Positions 50,948 through 54,464 of a stretch of 54,464 nucleotides of DNA are shown in pieces (within the stretch, counting starts at the first letter, position 1; every line of letters starts with the position of its first letter). The translations under genes and the position numbers were made by a program. The notes beneath the pieces are model-generated. The model saw nothing but the letters and a program-made list of their open reading frames with translations, searched no databases and had not been told where the DNA came from. The DNA is from Bacteroidota bacterium (GTDB taxonomy: Bacteria > Bacteroidota > Bacteroidia > Chitinophagales > Chitinophagaceae), in contig JAFDXN010000021.1 in NCBI GenBank assembly GCA_018267915.1, forward strand, positions 1 through 54,464. The letters run 5' to 3'.

Positions 50948-52612
50948 ATGAAGATAAAAAACATGATAAAGCACATGCACCTGAAAATGCTATGCCTGAC
51001 TGTAGCGCTACTGGGCAGTGCAACAATAAAGGCACAGACCATACAAGTGGCTGTAAATCCCGACCCAACTTACTATGGCGCAATAGGCCAACCTACGTGG
51101 ATGAACAACGCGGAAAGAACTGCCAGCTATGGGACCCTGTATGGAGTAATATGGGACGATGGCGCAGGCGCCTTAACCGTGCAACTGCAAGACGATGCAT
51201 CTCCAACACCAGGCACAGCGACCATAGCACTGGCAGGCCCCGGATTTGGGACAATGCGCCATCCTGACATGGTGATAGGAGGTGACTTCTACAACTATTA
51301 TGTAATGGCGGTATATACCGTAGATAATGGTTTGGGTACCACAAATATTTATTGTGAGTCTTATATTATAACAGGTGTTGGCACCGGCACGCTTACGGTT
51401 AACAACTGCGGGGGCAACCATATAAGAAATATCAGCAACACAGGCCTTGCTGGCAATGCACATATAGACCTGGCGAATGACCCGACCGGGGCATTACTTA
51501 CTGTAGCCGACCGCTTTGTAGTAGGCTGGGAAGACTACACTTGTACACAAGTGGGGGGCAACATCGGTGCGATGGCCCGCTCTTCATCCCTTAGTGCGTT
51601 TGCCGGAACAGCTTGTGGCGTTGGTGCTACAGTAGTTTCATCTGGATGTCTCAATAACACCAATTCCATAATAGGAGAAGCCGGGGAGCAAGTGGATATT
51701 GCGGTGCGCGAAGACTACTCAGGTTCAGGTTATGAAGCTTTTTTTACTTACGCGGACCATGCCCAAGGCAATGTGTACGAGGGGCGCTGGCATATACCCC
51801 CTGGCAGTAATAGCGTAACTACAGGAATCGCCATAGATAACCCAGGGATGAACAATATGGATTACCCAAGGATAGACGTGCGAGATAACGCCCCCAACAC
51901 TCCGCCGCAGACGCAAACAGAAATCGTATACCGCTACTGGGACGGGTTCCATTGGGTAATTGCCGGCAGCAACAATCTATTAACGCATGACAATATAAAT
52001 TCTTATTTCAACGGGCCGCCTGACCATGACAATACTAACCCGGTGGTGACCTATGGCGAAGGGAATAAGGGGTTTTTCATCGCTTACGCCAACCCAACTA
52101 TGGACAAGGTTTATATGAACATTACGAATCAATCAAACGGTTACTTAGCACAGAACCTCAATGCCCCAAATTACGACGGGTATGAAGTGAGCTACAATGT
52201 AGGAATAGACGGGCCCGTAGCCATCAGTAACGCATATCTGAACAAAGCGGGCGGACCGTATGCCAGCGATAATTTCGTGTGCTGGTTCAATGCCACCAAC
52301 GGGGAAATAGACTGCAAGACCACGAACATCTACACCCCTGTGTTCAAGCCCACTGAAACCATGGTAATGCGTAAAGGCTTCAAGGCCGAGGTGTACCCAA
52401 ACCCGGCCAGTGACCACATAAATATCAGGGCCGGGGCCTATGAGCTACAGCATTATATGCTGACTGATGTGCTGGGCAAAACGGTGAAGCAAGGGGACGT
52501 AAATAGTGAAAAGACCGTTGTCGATCTCAAGGGGTTGCCCAAAGGCCTCTATGTACTAGGCATTGTCAATAAGGACGGACAAAAAGACTCCAGGACAATC
52601 AACATAAATTAG
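50948..52612 (+). CDS. T9SS type A sorting-domain secreted protein
   Basis: A 554-residue exported protein. The signal peptide contains MLCLTVALLGSATIKA. The middle (residues 30-460) is a beta-rich, Asn/Gly/Asp-rich region with repeated VVGWEDYT-, NYYVMAVYT- and EIVYRYWDG-like strands, perhaps a propeller, with no clear family. The C-terminal domain has the type A sorting pattern: AEVYPNPASDHINI, then MLTDVLGKTVKQG, LKGLPKGLYVLGIV and a final SRTININ. ATG 50948 is used, since the longer frame lacks a better start. A GC-rich hairpin ends it. Confidence 0.85.
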   Translation: MKIKNMIKHMHLKMLCLTVALLGSATIKAQTIQVAVNPDPTYYGAIGQPTWMNNAERTASYGTLYGVIWDDGAGALTVQLQDDASPTPGTATIALAGPGFGTMRHPDMVIGGDFYNYYVMAVYTVDNGLGTTNIYCESYIITGVGTGTLTVNNCGGNHIRNISNTGLAGNAHIDLANDPTGALLTVADRFVVGWEDYTCTQVGGNIGAMARSSSLSAFAGTACGVGATVVSSGCLNNTNSIIGEAGEQVDIAVREDYSGSGYEAFFTYADHAQGNVYEGRWHIPPGSNSVTTGIAIDNPGMNNMDYPRIDVRDNAPNTPPQTQTEIVYRYWDGFHWVIAGSNNLLTHDNINSYFNGPPDHDNTNPVVTYGEGNKGFFIAYANPTMDKVYMNITNQSNGYLAQNLNAPNYDGYEVSYNVGIDGPVAISNAYLNKAGGPYASDNFVCWFNATNGEIDCKTTNIYTPVFKPTETMVMRKGFKAEVYPNPASDHINIRAGAYELQHYMLTDVLGKTVKQGDVNSEKTVVDLKGLPKGLYVLGIVNKDGQKDSRTININ

Positions 52613-52627
52613 ACTACTATTTTAAAA

Positions 52628-52660
52628 GGGCGGGGAATCCGTTCGGCGCGTTCCCCGCCC
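52628..52660. terminator. GC-rich hairpin after the T9SS gene
   Basis: GGGCGGGGAA / TTCCCCGCCC arms (52628-52637, 52651-52660) around a 13-base loop, 15 bases after the stop at 52612. The T-run is stronger on the minus strand, but the position fits the plus-strand gene. Confidence 0.65.
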
Positions 52661-52743
52661 CATTAAAGACGGTGATACATTGATTTCTAAACTTAATTGA
52701 TTTACTTTTATCATATACCGACCCAATAAAAATGATCGATACT

Positions 52744-54464
52744 ATGAATTGCAAAAAATATTACCTAACTGCTATGCTTGTATTGCTAGCACTGGCAGCG
52801 ATGCGACAGCCCGCGGTAGCACGGCATGGCAATACCCGCAACAAAAGCTGTGTAGCATATCGTAACCAATATGGACGCATGTACAGCGCATGGTCCTCAA
52901 CGTTTGAATTGCGGTCCGGCAGGATCTATGGATGGGGATATAACACAGGCGGCAACCTTGGCATAGGTAACAATGTAACCCAACTGCTGCCCGTGCAGGT
53001 TTCAGGAAATGACAGTGACTGGGTAAGCATCTACGGAGGACTAGACGTGGACGGTGGACAATTCGGGATCAAGGCCGACGGTACATTATGGGGATGGGGA
53101 AATAACTCAGCTGGACAACTCGGCATCGGCAATAATATCAATATCAATACGCCTGTTCAGGCTGGTACTGACCATGACTGGGTGTGTGTAGCTTCAGGCG
53201 ATGTCCACACCCTTGCGCTGAAAGCCGATGGCAGCCTTTGGGCAACGGGACAAAATACCTTGGGGCAACTTGGCCTGGGCAATAATATTTCTCACAATAC
53301 TTTTCAGCAGGTAGGGACCGACCATGACTGGGTATGTATCGGAACCGGGCTAAAATGTTCATTTGCCATTAAATCGAACGGCACGCTTTGGGCCTGGGGT
53401 GACAATATACATGGCAAGCTGGGCCTGGGCGACAGCACAGACCGCAATGTACCTACCCAAGTGGGGAGCGACAATAAGTGGCTGACCATCACCAATAATA
53501 ATATCAACCATAGCATGTGCCTGAAGGCAGATGGCAGTCTGTGGGCATGGGGACAGAACAATGACGGATACCTGGGCCTGGGTGATGATATCAACAGGGC
53601 CCTGCCTACCCGCATGGGAAGCGACCGCGACTGGCTGAAAGTGGCAAGCGCCAATGAGATACTGGCGCTGAAAGCCACAGGGGTATTGTGGGGATGGGGC
53701 GACAACGGCCTCGGACAGTTAGGCCTTGGTTTCTTTGGGGGCAGCTATACAATACCGATGCAACTGAGCAACCTGGATGACCGCGTGGACATCGGTGACG
53801 GGTCGGTTTTTTCGTTCATCGTAAAGCCGAACGGCATTTTACAAGGCGCGGGAGAAGAAGGAGGCAACGGCTGCCTGGGGATAGGCGCTATGCCCAACCA
53901 GGACACCTTCGTCACCACCAGCACGCCGGCCACCGAGTGGGTGAGCGGCGCGGTGGGCGGCGGCCACAGCCTGGCAGTGTACAGTGATGGCGGCCTGAGG
54001 GCCTGGGGCAAGAACAACAAGGGACAGCTGGGCCTGGGCAACACCACGGATGCCGACACGATGATACGCATAGGCAGCGACAGCAACTGGGTGGCGGCTG
54101 CCGCAGGCAGCAACTACAGCCTGGGCATGAAGGCTAATGGCAGCCTCTGGGCATGGGGCGACAACAGCCAGGGGCAACTGGGCACGGGCAACACTACCGA
54201 CCAGCACAGCCCCGTGCAGGTGAGCGGCACCTGGGCCAGCGTATCGGCCGGGGATGTACACACACTGGCGCTGAAGGCCGACGGCACACTCTGGGCCTGG
54301 GGCAATAACAGCTACGGCCAGCTGGGCACGGGCAACTATACCGGCCACAACAGCCCCGTGCAGGTGGGGCAGGACAGCATATGGATAGCCATAAGCGCGG
54401 GCGAGGGGCACAGCCTGGGCCTGAAGGCCGACGGCACGCTATGGGCATGGGGATCGAACCTGTA
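52744..54464 (+). CDS. Secreted RCC1-repeat beta-propeller protein (partial, runs off the window)
   Basis: An open frame from ATG 52744 to the window end, 573 complete codons without stop. The N-terminus is a signal peptide ([15 protein letters not shown]). The rest is RCC1-type repeats of about 50 residues with the core LWAWG.N..GQLG.GN; I count eleven, the last cut off. Examples: [17 protein letters not shown] and [20 protein letters not shown]1 propellers fold as seven-bladed discs and bind partners through their faces. Repeat seven is degenerate ([14 protein letters not shown]). Later repeats are more similar at base level, pointing to recent repeat expansion. A T9SS tail may follow outside the window. 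Confidence 0.9.
   Translation, partial: MNCKKYYLTAMLVLLALAAMRQPAVARHGNTRNKSCVAYRNQYGRMYSAWSSTFELRSGRIYGWGYNTGGNLGIGNNVTQLLPVQVSGNDSDWVSIYGGLDVDGGQFGIKADGTLWGWGNNSAGQLGIGNNININTPVQAGTDHDWVCVASGDVHTLALKADGSLWATGQNTLGQLGLGNNISHNTFQQVGTDHDWVCIGTGLKCSFAIKSNGTLWAWGDNIHGKLGLGDSTDRNVPTQVGSDNKWLTITNNNINHSMCLKADGSLWAWGQNNDGYLGLGDDINRALPTRMGSDRDWLKVASANEILALKATGVLWGWGDNGLGQLGLGFFGGSYTIPMQLSNLDDRVDIGDGSVFSFIVKPNGILQGAGEEGGNGCLGIGAMPNQDTFVTTSTPATEWVSGAVGGGHSLAVYSDGGLRAWGKNNKGQLGLGNTTDADTMIRIGSDSNWVAAAAGSNYSLGMKANGSLWAWGDNSQGQLGTGNTTDQHSPVQVSGTWASVSAGDVHTLALKADGTLWAWGNNSYGQLGTGNYTGHNSPVQVGQDSIWIAISAGEGHSLGLKADGTLWAWGSNL

Noticed and set aside
1..54464. CRISPR array, rRNA or tRNA genes, insertion sequence
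   Set aside because: No regularly spaced 25-40-base repeats, no cloverleaf candidate in the intergenic regions read, and no transposase-like frame.

Overview
This window looks like chromosomal DNA of a Bacteroidota bacterium, probably of the Chitinophagaceae/Sphingobacteriia side. The evidence is the type A and type B C-terminal sorting domains of the type IX secretion system (T9SS), many short lipoproteins with an L-x-A-S-C type lipobox, -7 boxes of the form TAnnTTTG, almost no Shine-Dalgarno sequences, and a full set of ordinary housekeeping genes. The genus cannot be named from the sequence alone.

Layout. (1) 1-4.4 kb is an accessory-looking stretch. It holds direct-repeat arrays, a phage/mobile-element type small protein, several hypothetical small proteins and lipoproteins, and a repeated TTCAGAACATT element, paired at exact 21-bp spacing at two of its three sites. 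(2) 4.4-11.3 kb carries exported T9SS cargo (one type A protein and a tandem pair of type B paralogues), a methyltransferase, an alpha/beta hydrolase and a GxxExxY nuclease-like gene flanked by inverted CACAAAGGG-type arrays. (3) 11.4-17.2 kb is a complete tripartite RND efflux operon (tolC-like, then the membrane fusion protein, then the RND pump). Its predicted transcript starts with a strong hairpin. (4) 17.7-20.5 kb is rpsO-pnp. (5) 20.5-29.7 kb mixes metabolic and housekeeping genes: a VOC protein, GT4 glycosyltransferase, CHAD protein, FAD oxidoreductase, riboflavin synthase, rpsU-xerC-hpf and a PQQ-repeat lipoprotein. (6) 29.8-31.6 kb is visibly AT-richer, with small orphan genes including a frameshifted gene that looks like an immunity or orphan protein. 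(7) 31.9-46.6 kb holds an exonuclease/GIY-YIG fusion, a vWA membrane protein, a fatty acid desaturase, DinB, phosphofructokinase, a carbonic anhydrase plus SulP transporter pair, pyrophosphatase, a TPR protein, a SurA-like chaperone, a methyltransferase and a LamG/T9SS protein. (8) 46.6-54.5 kb holds a large SNF2 helicase with two SWIM zinc fingers, a 560-bp stretch without a convincing gene, a T9SS type A protein and a secreted RCC1-repeat protein cut off by the window end.

How the genes work together. Clear functional units are the three-gene efflux operon, the rpsO-pnp pair, the rpsU-xerC-hpf group, and the bicarbonate module (SulP transporter followed 12 bp later by beta-carbonic anhydrase). 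The lipoprotein, ribE and FAD-enzyme genes also form a compact same-strand run. At least five genes encode cargo for a type IX secretion system whose machinery is not in this window.

No rRNA, tRNA, CRISPR array or insertion sequence with a transposase was found. The observations most worth a second look are the 21-bp-spaced TTCAGAACATT repeats together with two short proteins sharing a C-terminal LAELxxDIS ending, the inverted arrays around GxxExxY, the frameshifted gene at 30.2-30.6 kb, the hairpin touching the xerC start codon, and the tandem SWIM fingers of the SNF2 protein.
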